The notes below the pieces were generated by a model, which was not told the origin of the DNA, ran no database searches, and was given only the letters and a program-made list of their open reading frames with translations. This document shows positions 16,842-24,972 of a DNA stretch of 64,000 nt, piece by piece. The DNA is from Deltaproteobacteria bacterium HGW-Deltaproteobacteria-2 (GTDB lineage: Bacteria; Desulfobacterota; Syntrophia; Syntrophales; Smithellaceae). How positions within the stretch are numbered: the first letter of the stretch is position 1; each line of letters starts with the position of its first letter. The stretch covers positions 1 through 64,000 of the forward strand of contig PHBC01000005.1 of NCBI GenBank assembly GCA_002840505.1, in the 5' to 3' direction. The position numbers and the translations under genes were made by a program.

Positions 16842-18536
16842 ATGCAAAAAAAGCAAATATATCCGGCAGTCATAGTAATTTTAGTTTTTATAAGTTTATA
16901 CGGTTGCAGCCATATGGCGGCAGTCCCGGTTTACTCTTCATCGAAAACATCAACAGATGCAGCTTATCATTATTCCCTGGGTGTTCTTTTACGTTTAAAC
17001 GGTAAAATTGAGGAAGCAACTGAGGAGTTGAAAAAGGCGGTTGCGGCCGACCCCGGATCTTCTTATCTTACGACAGAGCTTGTTTCTCTTTACACGGAAC
17101 AGGGCGATCTCGGTCAGGCCATATCCCTGGGTGAAGAAATGCTTTCAAAAAATCCTAATAATATTGAACTCCATCTGATTATGGGTAGTTTATATCTCAA
17201 TATTCACGAAAATAAAAAGGCTATTGCCGAACACAAAAAGGTAATTGAACTTGATCCTAAGAATATTATGGCCCATTTTTATTTGGCGATAATTTATGCC
17301 GAGGAGAAAAGATTTGATAAATCTGAAGAAACTTTTAAGAAGCTTTTAAAAATCGATCCCGACAACATTATGGGCATCTACTACTATGGCAGAGTTCTTG
17401 TGAAAATGACGCGTTTGGAAGAGGCCGAAAAGATGTACAAAAAGGCCATATCTTTAAATCCTTATTTTGAAATGGCTTTATTTGATTTGGTTGCTCTTTA
17501 CGAAAGGCAGGAAAAGCTGGAAAAAGCTATGGCCGTTTATCGCCATTATTTGGAGATTAATCCCACCAGGATAAGTTTACGAGTTAAAATAGGAGAACTT
17601 TTAATTAAAGAGAAAAAATATGAGGATGCGGAAAAAGAGTTCCTCGAAGTACTGAAAATTGATCCTGATAACCGTGATGTAAGAATTGCTTTGGGTCTTT
17701 TATATTATGATATGCACAAACTTGATTTGGCTGTCGCTGAATTTTCTACAGTGCTGAAAAAGAACCTAACGGATGACAAGGTTCGTTATTTATTGGCTAA
17801 CACGTATGAAGAACAAGGCGAGAATAAATTGGCGATGGAAGAATATCAGAATATTTCTACTTCATTCGAATTATATGCAAGCTCTCAAATTCGTGCCGGG
17901 ATGATCCTTAAAAAAGAGGGTAAAATTTCTGAGGCCATTAATTTAATAAAGGAAAGTATTAAAAAGAAGAATAATCTGATTCCTTTTTATCTGTTTTTAT
18001 CTGCTCTTTATGAAGAAGCTAAAGATATTGTTGCAGCTGAAAATATCTTGAAGGAAGGTATCAGAATTGATCCCAAGGAAATAGATTTACATTATGCGCT
18101 AGGCGTAATTTATGAAAAGACAAATCGCCTTTCTGAAAGTGTCAAGGAAATGGAAACGGTTTTAGCCATTGATCCGGAAAATGCCGAAGCACTTAATTTT
18201 ATAGGCTACAGTTATGCTGATCGCGGCATGAATCTTGATGACGCGGAAAAAATGATTATCAAAGCTTTGAAAATTAAACCCAATAACGGTTATTTGATAG
18301 ACAGCCTTGGTTGGGTTTATTTCAAAAAAAATAAATTAAACAGTGCAATGAAGCATTTGAAACAAGCGTTGGAACTTTTGCCAGACGATGTTAATATTAT
18401 TGAGCATATGGGCGATGTTTACGTAAAACTGAACAAGACTAAAGAAGCGGAAGAAATGTATAATCGTGTGCTTAAAATTGATCCTAAAAATAGTCTGGTA
18501 CAAAAAAAGCTTGAAGATTTAATGAAGCATAAATAA
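16842..18536 (+). CDS. Tetratricopeptide-repeat lipoprotein
   Basis: 564 residues. A lipoprotein signal peptide ends at ISLYGC. The remainder is a nearly unbroken TPR array; the repeat phrase of the form IDPDN or LDPKN recurs about every 34 residues. Such proteins scaffold envelope complexes; no specific partner can be named. It begins 41 bases after the deacetylase gene and is followed by a second lipoprotein gene, so a four-gene envelope operon with ctpA is plausible. Confidence 0.85.
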   Translation: MQKKQIYPAVIVILVFISLYGCSHMAAVPVYSSSKTSTDAAYHYSLGVLLRLNGKIEEATEELKKAVAADPGSSYLTTELVSLYTEQGDLGQAISLGEEMLSKNPNNIELHLIMGSLYLNIHENKKAIAEHKKVIELDPKNIMAHFYLAIIYAEEKRFDKSEETFKKLLKIDPDNIMGIYYYGRVLVKMTRLEEAEKMYKKAISLNPYFEMALFDLVALYERQEKLEKAMAVYRHYLEINPTRISLRVKIGELLIKEKKYEDAEKEFLEVLKIDPDNRDVRIALGLLYYDMHKLDLAVAEFSTVLKKNLTDDKVRYLLANTYEEQGENKLAMEEYQNISTSFELYASSQIRAGMILKKEGKISEAINLIKESIKKKNNLIPFYLFLSALYEEAKDIVAAENILKEGIRIDPKEIDLHYALGVIYEKTNRLSESVKEMETVLAIDPENAEALNFIGYSYADRGMNLDDAEKMIIKALKIKPNNGYLIDSLGWVYFKKNKLNSAMKHLKQALELLPDDVNIIEHMGDVYVKLNKTKEAEEMYNRVLKIDPKNSLVQKKLEDLMKHK

Positions 18537-18636
18537 TTAAGGGTATGAACCATGAAACAAGCTTTTGGAACACTTCGCTATCGGAATTGCACTTTCACGA
18601 ATAAAAACCCATAATATTTTACGAAAAAGATTTCCC

Positions 18637-19419
18637 ATGCCCAAGAAAAAATTCCTCTTACCTTATATGATGTCCTTGCTATTGCTAGCGCTGCTTGCAA
18701 GTGGTTGTATTCGACGAGCAGTTATTTATAACGATTCTCCGCCGGAAAAAATTCTTGCGGCCATTCCCAACGCTGTTGGAGAAAACGATATTTTAAGCGC
18801 TGTTGTACAGATAGATTTAGTGACGTCTAATGGTTATCATCCGGTAAAGGCAGTCTTAATTATAAAAAAACCTTCATACTTAAGGTTAGAATTTCTTTCG
18901 GTCATCGGAACACCACATTTTTTTCTTGCTGCTTCTCCTGAAAAAATGAGTATTTTTATTCCTTCGAAGGGAGAATTTTATTATGGACAACCGACGGCTG
19001 TTAATCTGGAGCGATTCTTACCTTGGCCAATTAGTATTGACGATATGGTAATGATTTTTGCCGGAACTTATCCTTTTTTGAAGGAAAAGCTTATCGCTTA
19101 TCACAGTTATCAGGAAGAAAATTTTCTGCGAATAGAAATGGTAGCGCAATCCAGATGTTCGCAAATTATCTGGGTGGGGGAAAATAACAGGTTATTGAAA
19201 CTCGTTCGCAAAGATGAGTATGGTAAAGAAATATATAATGTTAAATATGACCATTATGAAGAACAGAGTCCTGTTGCCAGAGAAATTACAATAAGCATGG
19301 CCGATAGATTAACGTCGGTATCAGTAAAATATTCAGACGTCAAAATCGAGAAGGCAACCGATATGTCGATTTTTAACCTGCCGGTTCCGGCTAACGTTAA
19401 AACAATTCCGCTGGATTGA
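18637..19419 (+). CDS. LolB-like / DUF4292-type outer-membrane lipoprotein
   Basis: 260 residues from ATG at 18637; the frame is open to a TTG at 18565, but the signal peptide begins at the ATG. The lipobox is LLALLASGC. The body (about 45-255) is a single beta-rich domain with SYLRLEFLSVIGTP and a RMEM/KYDHY pattern similar to LolB-fold proteins, which bind lipoprotein acyl chains. Neither the LolB assignment nor its function is certain. It closes the ctpA-led cluster. Confidence 0.65.
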   Translation: MPKKKFLLPYMMSLLLLALLASGCIRRAVIYNDSPPEKILAAIPNAVGENDILSAVVQIDLVTSNGYHPVKAVLIIKKPSYLRLEFLSVIGTPHFFLAASPEKMSIFIPSKGEFYYGQPTAVNLERFLPWPISIDDMVMIFAGTYPFLKEKLIAYHSYQEENFLRIEMVAQSRCSQIIWVGENNRLLKLVRKDEYGKEIYNVKYDHYEEQSPVAREITISMADRLTSVSVKYSDVKIEKATDMSIFNLPVPANVKTIPLD

Positions 19420-19645
19420 GGGGCTGTTGACCGGGAGCGCATTCCCGCAAGGAAGCGCAATTATAAAATGAACACTTTCCTTGCCGGAAAAAGCCGAAGG
19501 CTTTACAAAACGCTCATCTGTCCCGATAAAATCGGGATTGCGCCACAAAACCGCACCGCTCAACGTATGTCTATATACGCCTCGCAGTTCGGTTTTTTGC
19601 GCGCCTTGCACCTGAGCATTTTTGAACAACCCATAAACATGGACT
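19420..19645. repeat. Long palindromic repeat region (family A-like)
   Basis: From GGGGCTGTTGA to TTTTTGAACAACCC the ends are roughly inverted. Inside are a hairpin AAAACCGCACCGC...GCAGTTCGGTTTT around CAACGTATGTCTATATACGCC, and CCCGATAAAATCGGG. Weak frames within it are not believable genes. The remaining bases to 19819 hold nothing recognisable. Confidence 0.55.
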
Positions 19646-19819
19646 TTTTCAACAATACCAAGGTCACGCGTGTATAATACGCCTCCTTAGCCCCGCTAAA
19701 GCGGGATAATTCAACTAACGAATTACAGCTCATTTCATTCCCTGTAATTCGAGTTTCATTTACCGTCGCGATATCGTCTTTGCTGTAGAAGTGGTATTAA
19801 TTTTTCTTCCTGTAAGAAA

Positions 19820-20647
19820 TTATTTGATCTCTTGCAGGCTGGAGCGCGCAATACGCGCCTGGCTGGTATTCGGATAGTTTTTGATTACCTGTTGTAAAAG
19901 CAGTTTAGCACTGGTTTTGTCTCCCAACTTTAGGAAGGACATACCTTGTTTGAGTAAAGCATAAGGGACTTTATTACCGTTCGGGTAATTCTTGGTTACT
20001 TTTTCATATTCCAGAATGGCGGATTCATACTTTTGTTCAAAAAAATAACATTCACCAACCCAAAACTGGGCATTATCGGAATACTCGCTGTCAGGATAAT
20101 TAGCTAAAAAATTTTGAAACTCGGTTCTGGCTTTATCATAATTGCCTTCTTTGAAGATTTGATAAGCGGCCGAATAAGCTTTTTCCTTGTCCTGCTTTTT
20201 TGCCGGATCTTTGGCAACAGAGCCACCGGTTGATTTGCCGACTTTATCGGAAGCATCACTTGAATTATTTTTATTGCCGATCTCCAGAAAGTTTTCAATA
20301 AAGTTGATTTTCAGCAGAATATTATCAAAACGTTGATCTTCCTTTTTTGTATTGGAAGTAAAATCCTTTTTAAGTGTTTCCACTTGGCCGCGCAGTTGCT
20401 GAAGATTTTCCCGCAAATCGGTAATGTCTGCTGCTGCGCTGGCTTGCCCAGTGCGCATGGCCTCCAGTGCAGTAACATTCTTTTTTAAGGTGGTCAGTTC
20501 GGAATCCACTACTGCCATCTTTGCATCCATTTTTTCGTCCATTTTCTGGTTTAATTCCGAACGGAGCGCCCTCATATCTTGCGTAGTAGCGCAACCCGCA
20601 ATGAACAATGCCAAAAGAGCTAAAAAGAGATAGATAGAAATTTTCAA
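19820..20647 (-). CDS. cpoB: Tol-Pal system protein CpoB (YbgF)
   Basis: About 275 residues. TTG at 20647 has AGAGGTG six bases upstream and is preferred to TTG at 20665. The lipoprotein signal ends at LFIAGC. An N-terminal coiled coil (about 25-115) mediates trimerisation in the family. The C-terminal TPR domain (about 155-270) has the YQIFKEGNYDKARTEFQNFL start typical of YbgF. It coordinates peptidoglycan synthesis with outer-membrane constriction. It is the last gene of the tol operon, 24 bases after pal. A lipobox is unusual for E. coli CpoB but not rare in deltaproteobacteria. Confidence 0.9.
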   Translation of the reverse strand: MKISIYLFLALLALFIAGCATTQDMRALRSELNQKMDEKMDAKMAVVDSELTTLKKNVTALEAMRTGQASAAADITDLRENLQQLRGQVETLKKDFTSNTKKEDQRFDNILLKINFIENFLEIGNKNNSSDASDKVGKSTGGSVAKDPAKKQDKEKAYSAAYQIFKEGNYDKARTEFQNFLANYPDSEYSDNAQFWVGECYFFEQKYESAILEYEKVTKNYPNGNKVPYALLKQGMSFLKLGDKTSAKLLLQQVIKNYPNTSQARIARSSLQEIK

Positions 20648-20671
20648 TTTTTTCACCTCTTTCAATTATTA

Positions 20672-21262
20672 TTAAGGAGTAACAACGAAATGGGCGCGTC
20701 TATTCTTGTCCCAGGCTTCTTCGTTATTATTAGGATCCAAAGGGCGCTCCTCGCCATAGCTAACCGTTTTTATTATTGATTCTTGAATGCCTAAATTAAC
20801 GAGAAATTTTTTTGTTTCCTGGGCTCGTTTTTGCCCCAGTGCCATGTTGTATTCGGCAGTTCCTCTTTCATCGCAGTGTCCTTCAACAACGACTAAGGAA
20901 GTTTTATGCTTTAGTAAATAATCGGCATTAGTCTTAAGAATTTCGCGGGCGTCGGGGCGGATGCTGGAGCTGTCGTAATCGAAATTGATATCGCTAATGG
21001 GAGATTTTGCCGTTGCTTCCATAAGTGAAGACTGTTCATTAGCGGTTTCCTGTATATTAGTAGTACCAGTCGGGGCATCAGTGCTGTCGCTTTGTTTTGT
21101 AGTGTCGGTCGGTATTTGTGCCGGTGTTGGCGCGGGCGCAACTTGTTGTTCCTGCGCAGAGCCGCTTGTTACTACAGATTTTTTTTCGGCGCAGCCGGTA
21201 AAAATTGTCAGACCAAATATAATTACAACAAAAATTCCTATTAAGGTTAGAATCTTTTTCAT
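20672..21262 (-). CDS. pal: Peptidoglycan-associated lipoprotein Pal
   Basis: 196 residues. Signal peptide and lipobox end at IFTGC; a Pro/Thr/Gln-rich linker (about 35-80) precedes an OmpA-like domain with INFDYDSSSIRPDAREIL, GHCDERGTAEYN and the C-terminal YGEERPLDPNNNEEAWDKNRRAHF. Pal links the outer membrane to peptidoglycan and is moved by TolB/TolQRA. It lies between tolB and cpoB; the 229-base gap to tolB shows no gene. Confidence 0.95.
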   Translation of the reverse strand: MKKILTLIGIFVVIIFGLTIFTGCAEKKSVVTSGSAQEQQVAPAPTPAQIPTDTTKQSDSTDAPTGTTNIQETANEQSSLMEATAKSPISDINFDYDSSSIRPDAREILKTNADYLLKHKTSLVVVEGHCDERGTAEYNMALGQKRAQETKKFLVNLGIQESIIKTVSYGEERPLDPNNNEEAWDKNRRAHFVVTP

Positions 21263-21491
21263 TATTATTGTTCCTCTCTTTCTATAAGGTTGTCAGATTA
21301 CAAAACTTAAAAAATGACGGAGTATATTGTCAGCTATAAAAATTATAAAAAACCCGGATATTTTATAAGACAAAATCTTATTATATCTATCTTGCTTTTC
21401 CACGTATTTGTCAAAATCAGAGCTTATTAATAATGTTTTTATATACGGCAAAGTATGAAAAATAACAACCTAAAGATTGGTGATGATGAAA

Positions 21492-22808
21492 TTATTTCAA
21501 TCGGGGCGACCACACCGGCATTACTAATTTATTAATGTTTTCAATAAGTACCCTTGGATTTAGACCGTTAGAATTAATAATGCAAATTTTGCTTTTTGAA
21601 CTTTTTCGGGAAGCATAAACTATTTGTCTTCCGGATGGTGACCAGGACGGTGATTCATTATTAGCGGCATCGGAAGTTAACTGTAAAGTATTATTACCGT
21701 CTTCGTCCACGGAGAAAATTTGATACTTATCGTTAACTAATCCTTCGTATGCAAGATGATCGCCGTGCGACGACCACGCAGGGGATGTGTTATATTTTCC
21801 TTCAAAAGTGATCCTTTTTACATTATTTCCATCGGCATCCATTATATAAATTTGCGGGGAGCCGGAGCGATTAGAAACAAACGCTATCCTTTTTCCATCG
21901 GGTGACCAGGCAGGAGAAACATCTATGGAATAGTTATTTGTCAGACGTTTCAACTGGAGAGAGGCGATCTCCAGCACATATATTTCCTCGTTGCCGTCCT
22001 TGCTTAAGGTCAGCAACAATTTTTTGCTATCAGGTGAGAAAGAACCGCACATGTTCAGCCCTTCAAAAGCAGCAACTTTTTTTTCCGTACCATTTTTAAA
22101 GTTACGGATATAAACCCCGGGCCGGCCATCTTTGAAAGATGTGAATGCAAGAAAATTTCCATCGGGCGACCAGCGCGGCGCGATTATAATGGATTGATGA
22201 TTGGTGACGCTTTTTAACTCTGAACCATCATAGTTGATAACGTAAAGATCTGACTTTGATCCTTTCTTGGACACAAACGTAATTTTAGTGTTAAAGTCAC
22301 CTTCATCATTGATAAGCGCGAGCATAATATCAGAAGCTATTTTTCTGGAAATCGTTTTCAGGCTATTGATATCAGAAATATATTTCTTATTGAAAAGAAT
22401 TTCTCCTCGGGTGACTTCAAAAAGACGACTCTCCACAATTATCTCTTTATCTTTTTGAATTACATTCCCCATAAGCAAAAAGTCAGCGCCGATAGTTGTC
22501 CAATCCGAAAAGCGAATGCTTTCTTTTGCATCAGGCGGAGTGTTTTCTAAAAAGCTTTTTTTATTTAGAATATTGAATAATCCGGTCAGAGAAAGATCTT
22601 TTTTGATTCCATCGGAAATTGTAGCGCCGAAATTCGCCGGTTTTATTGTGCTTGCTGTTTTGCTAGCTAAGTCAGAAATAGCAATAGGGATTTGTTGGAA
22701 ATTGGGAGAATCTATATCTACATAGATTTTGGCGTCAACGTAATTGTCGAAAATCGGTAATGTAAAAAAACACCATATCAATGCTGAAATTAAATAGAAT
22801 TTTTTCAT
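21492..22808 (-). CDS. tolB: Tol-Pal translocation protein TolB
   Basis: 438 residues with a signal peptide, an N-terminal alpha/beta domain (about 30-160) and a six-bladed beta-propeller whose repeats carry the WSPDG motif (PRWSPDGNFLAF, PAWSPDGKRIAF and others). TolB is periplasmic and switches between Pal and TolA. Gene order tolQ-R-A-B-pal-cpoB is conserved. Confidence 0.96.
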   Translation of the reverse strand: MKKFYLISALIWCFFTLPIFDNYVDAKIYVDIDSPNFQQIPIAISDLASKTASTIKPANFGATISDGIKKDLSLTGLFNILNKKSFLENTPPDAKESIRFSDWTTIGADFLLMGNVIQKDKEIIVESRLFEVTRGEILFNKKYISDINSLKTISRKIASDIMLALINDEGDFNTKITFVSKKGSKSDLYVINYDGSELKSVTNHQSIIIAPRWSPDGNFLAFTSFKDGRPGVYIRNFKNGTEKKVAAFEGLNMCGSFSPDSKKLLLTLSKDGNEEIYVLEIASLQLKRLTNNYSIDVSPAWSPDGKRIAFVSNRSGSPQIYIMDADGNNVKRITFEGKYNTSPAWSSHGDHLAYEGLVNDKYQIFSVDEDGNNTLQLTSDAANNESPSWSPSGRQIVYASRKSSKSKICIINSNGLNPRVLIENINKLVMPVWSPRLK

Positions 22809-22884
22809 TAGAGAGATATTTACCTTTCGCGTATTTCACTTCGATGATCTGATATCAATAAACGTCTCGATATTTTTTCAAATA

Positions 22885-23604
22885 TTAGCGTAATTCTTCC
22901 GAATGAAAACGGATACCGATTTCGATATTCTTGTCCATAATCCAGTATGGCAATGGTGGAAAGGGACTTGATTTTTTAACTGCACGAAGAGCGGAATCGT
23001 CAAAATAACGGTTACCGGAACGTTTTTCGAAACCAACATATTCCAATGTTCCGCTGCGTGAAATTTTAACATCAATGATTGTTTCGATGTTTTCCTTGGG
23101 CATCAGAGCTTGCGGCATCGTCCAGTTTTTTTTAACTCTTGACCAAACAACTCCGATATATTCTTTCGTTTGTGTGTTGATTTCCGATTCTGATATTTTT
23201 GCCTGGCTTGCGGCCGAGGCAGCTGTTGAAGTGTTAGGTTTATCACGATGGTTCTGTCTAATGGCTCCGACAGCTTTTTCGATATTCAATTTACTAATTT
23301 CATGATTTTTTGCCGGAGTGAAAACATTGCTGGTAATTTTTCTTTTTATGATTACCGGGTTTGTTGTTTCGTTGGTTTTCAGGATATCTTTCAGTAAAGA
23401 AGAATTATTATTGGGCAGTACAACTTCGGAGCCCACAAGCTGTACGGAATACGCCGGGCCAAAGGTTAAATGCCGGGAGGTTGTCGGTATGGAAACAAAA
23501 ATAATCGTAATAACAATCAGATGTGCCGCCAGAGAAAGAAAGATCATTTTATGGAATTTGCTGTTGGTGCCGCGGTGGCCGTTATTAAACGCCCGGGATG
23601 TCAT
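22885..23604 (-). CDS. tolA: TolA/TonB-type energy-transducing protein
   Basis: 239 residues. There is one N-terminal membrane helix (FLSLAAHLIVITIIFVSI), a polar linker and a C-terminal TonB-like domain (about 150-238) with GTLEYVGFEKRSGNRYFDDSALRAVKKSSPFPPLP. It spans the periplasm to pass inner-membrane proton energy to TolB/Pal. The linker is far shorter than in E. coli TolA. Its start overlaps the tolR stop (ATGA). Confidence 0.88.
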   Translation of the reverse strand: MTSRAFNNGHRGTNSKFHKMIFLSLAAHLIVITIIFVSIPTTSRHLTFGPAYSVQLVGSEVVLPNNNSSLLKDILKTNETTNPVIIKRKITSNVFTPAKNHEISKLNIEKAVGAIRQNHRDKPNTSTAASAASQAKISESEINTQTKEYIGVVWSRVKKNWTMPQALMPKENIETIIDVKISRSGTLEYVGFEKRSGNRYFDDSALRAVKKSSPFPPLPYWIMDKNIEIGIRFHSEELR

Positions 23605-24023
23605 TTTGTTTCCTCGGGTGGTTCAGTGATCATGCCTAGTTTATCGACTCCGGCCTTGCGCACTTCCGACATGACTTCCACAACAAATCCATAGGGGACG
23701 TTTTTATCGGCGCGCAGATATACTTCCCGGTCGATTCTATTGGAAAAAATCGCTTCCAGCTTGGGATTTAATTCTCCCAGCGTTAATTTGGTTTTGTTTA
23801 AGAATATTTCTTTAGCATCGGTGATAGTGAGCACCAGTTTTTCTTCGGTGACATCGACGCTTTTTGATTTGACCCGCGGCAGGTTGACATCGATACCCAT
23901 GGAAAGCATGGGCGCTGTAACCATGAAGATGATCAGCAACACCAGCATAACATCAACTAAAGGTGTGACGTTAATTTCGGCCATGGGTTTATCTTGATTA
24001 TTTCTTTTACGTAAACGGCGCAT
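23601..24023 (-). CDS. tolR: Biopolymer transport protein TolR/ExbD
   Basis: 140 residues. The N-terminal transmembrane helix contains the proton-path aspartate in NVTPLVDVMLVLLIIFMVTAPM; the periplasmic domain follows. Together with TolQ it forms the proton-driven motor. It overlaps tolA by four bases and follows tolQ by 20 bases. Confidence 0.95.
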   Translation of the reverse strand: MRRLRKRNNQDKPMAEINVTPLVDVMLVLLIIFMVTAPMLSMGIDVNLPRVKSKSVDVTEEKLVLTITDAKEIFLNKTKLTLGELNPKLEAIFSNRIDREVYLRADKNVPYGFVVEVMSEVRKAGVDKLGMITEPPEETK

Positions 24024-24043
24024 AACGAATAAGCTCGAGATTT

Positions 24044-24766
24044 TTATTTATGAACAATATAACGCTCAACAATATTTAAAAATTCAGCGGTAAAGTTATC
24101 CATTTCCTGAACTATATTTTTGGACTGATTTAAAAAGTAATTGTAAAAAATAACGGCCGGTATGGCTGCAGCCAGTCCGGCGGCGGTGGCAATCAGCGCT
24201 TCCGAAATACCGGGAGCAACTACGGCAAGGGTTGCCGAACCGCGGGCCCCGATTCCTTTAAAAGTATCCATGATTCCCCACACTGTGCCGAATAAACCAA
24301 TGAAGGGACTGGCCGACCCGGTTGTGGCCAAAAAGCCCAAAGCGCTTTCCAGTTTGGTCATCTCTGTATTGCAGGCTTTGTTCATGGACCGTTCTATATT
24401 GTCCAGAGAGGAAAGACTGATTTCTTCGCTTCCCTGCGCCATTTCGCGCAATGGCTTGTTTATTTTTGTCAGTTCCGTGTATCCGGCGCGAAAAGCTTCT
24501 GCGGTAGTAGAAAAAGTATATTTTTTAGCTGCCGGTAAAACGTCGGATAGCTTGTTGCTTTTCAAATACTCTGTGTTAAAATCCTCATTTTCTTTTTTAA
24601 TTTTTTGATAATTTCGATATTTCAGGAAAATAATCGCCCACGAAATTACGGAAAAAATAAAGAGTAGCAGCAAAACAAATTTGACAACAAAACCGGCGTC
24701 AATGATCATGCTTAGAAGACTGCCGTTAAAGCTGCTTCCCAAGTCTAAAGTGCTGATGTCTTTCAC
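24044..24766 (-). CDS. tolQ: Biopolymer transport protein TolQ/ExbB (MotA/TolQ/ExbB family)
   Basis: 240 residues from GTG at 24766, preceded by GGAG. The frame is open to 24832, but that longer start would lie inside the proposed -35. Three membrane helices: about 20-40, then GLFGTVWGIMDTFKGI with the conserved channel residues, then ALIATAAGLAAAIPAVIFYNYF. It opens the tol operon and pairs with TolR as the motor stator. Confidence 0.94.
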   Translation of the reverse strand: MKDISTLDLGSSFNGSLLSMIIDAGFVVKFVLLLLFIFSVISWAIIFLKYRNYQKIKKENEDFNTEYLKSNKLSDVLPAAKKYTFSTTAEAFRAGYTELTKINKPLREMAQGSEEISLSSLDNIERSMNKACNTEMTKLESALGFLATTGSASPFIGLFGTVWGIMDTFKGIGARGSATLAVVAPGISEALIATAAGLAAAIPAVIFYNYFLNQSKNIVQEMDNFTAEFLNIVERYIVHK

Positions 24767-24803
24767 TTTTTTGTCTCCAAAATGAAATTTGAATTCGACC
24801 TGT

Positions 24804-24832
24804 AAACTAAAGTAAAAAGATAACCTTGTCAA
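24804..24832 (-). promoter_or_regulatory. Promoter of the tol operon
   Basis: The minus strand has a perfect TTGACA (24832-24827), a 17-base spacer and TAGTTT (24809-24804). The -10 is weak. It would place the start near 24797 and supports the GTG start of tolQ. Confidence 0.5.
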
Positions 24833-24862
24833 TACATCTTTTTTTAAAACCCTTAATTGGTA

Positions 24863-24890
24863 TTGACAAGTATTTATGACTATGTATAGT
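24863..24890 (+). promoter_or_regulatory. Promoter of the repeat lipoprotein gene
   Basis: TTGACA (24863-24868), a 16-base spacer and TATAGT (24885-24890). The -10 sits inside a palindrome, GACTATGTATAGTC (24878-24891), which could be an operator. It faces the tol promoter. Confidence 0.55.
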
Positions 24891-24972
24891 CGTAAGCATC
24901 TGTTAACGCTATTGGTATCTTTGACGTATATTTAATGCCACACGATAATTTTTATAAGGGGGAAACTTCAGT

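Noticed and set aside
19468-19677. Open frames inside the repeat region after the LolB-like gene.
   Set aside because: They are readings of a palindromic repeat with no protein similarity.
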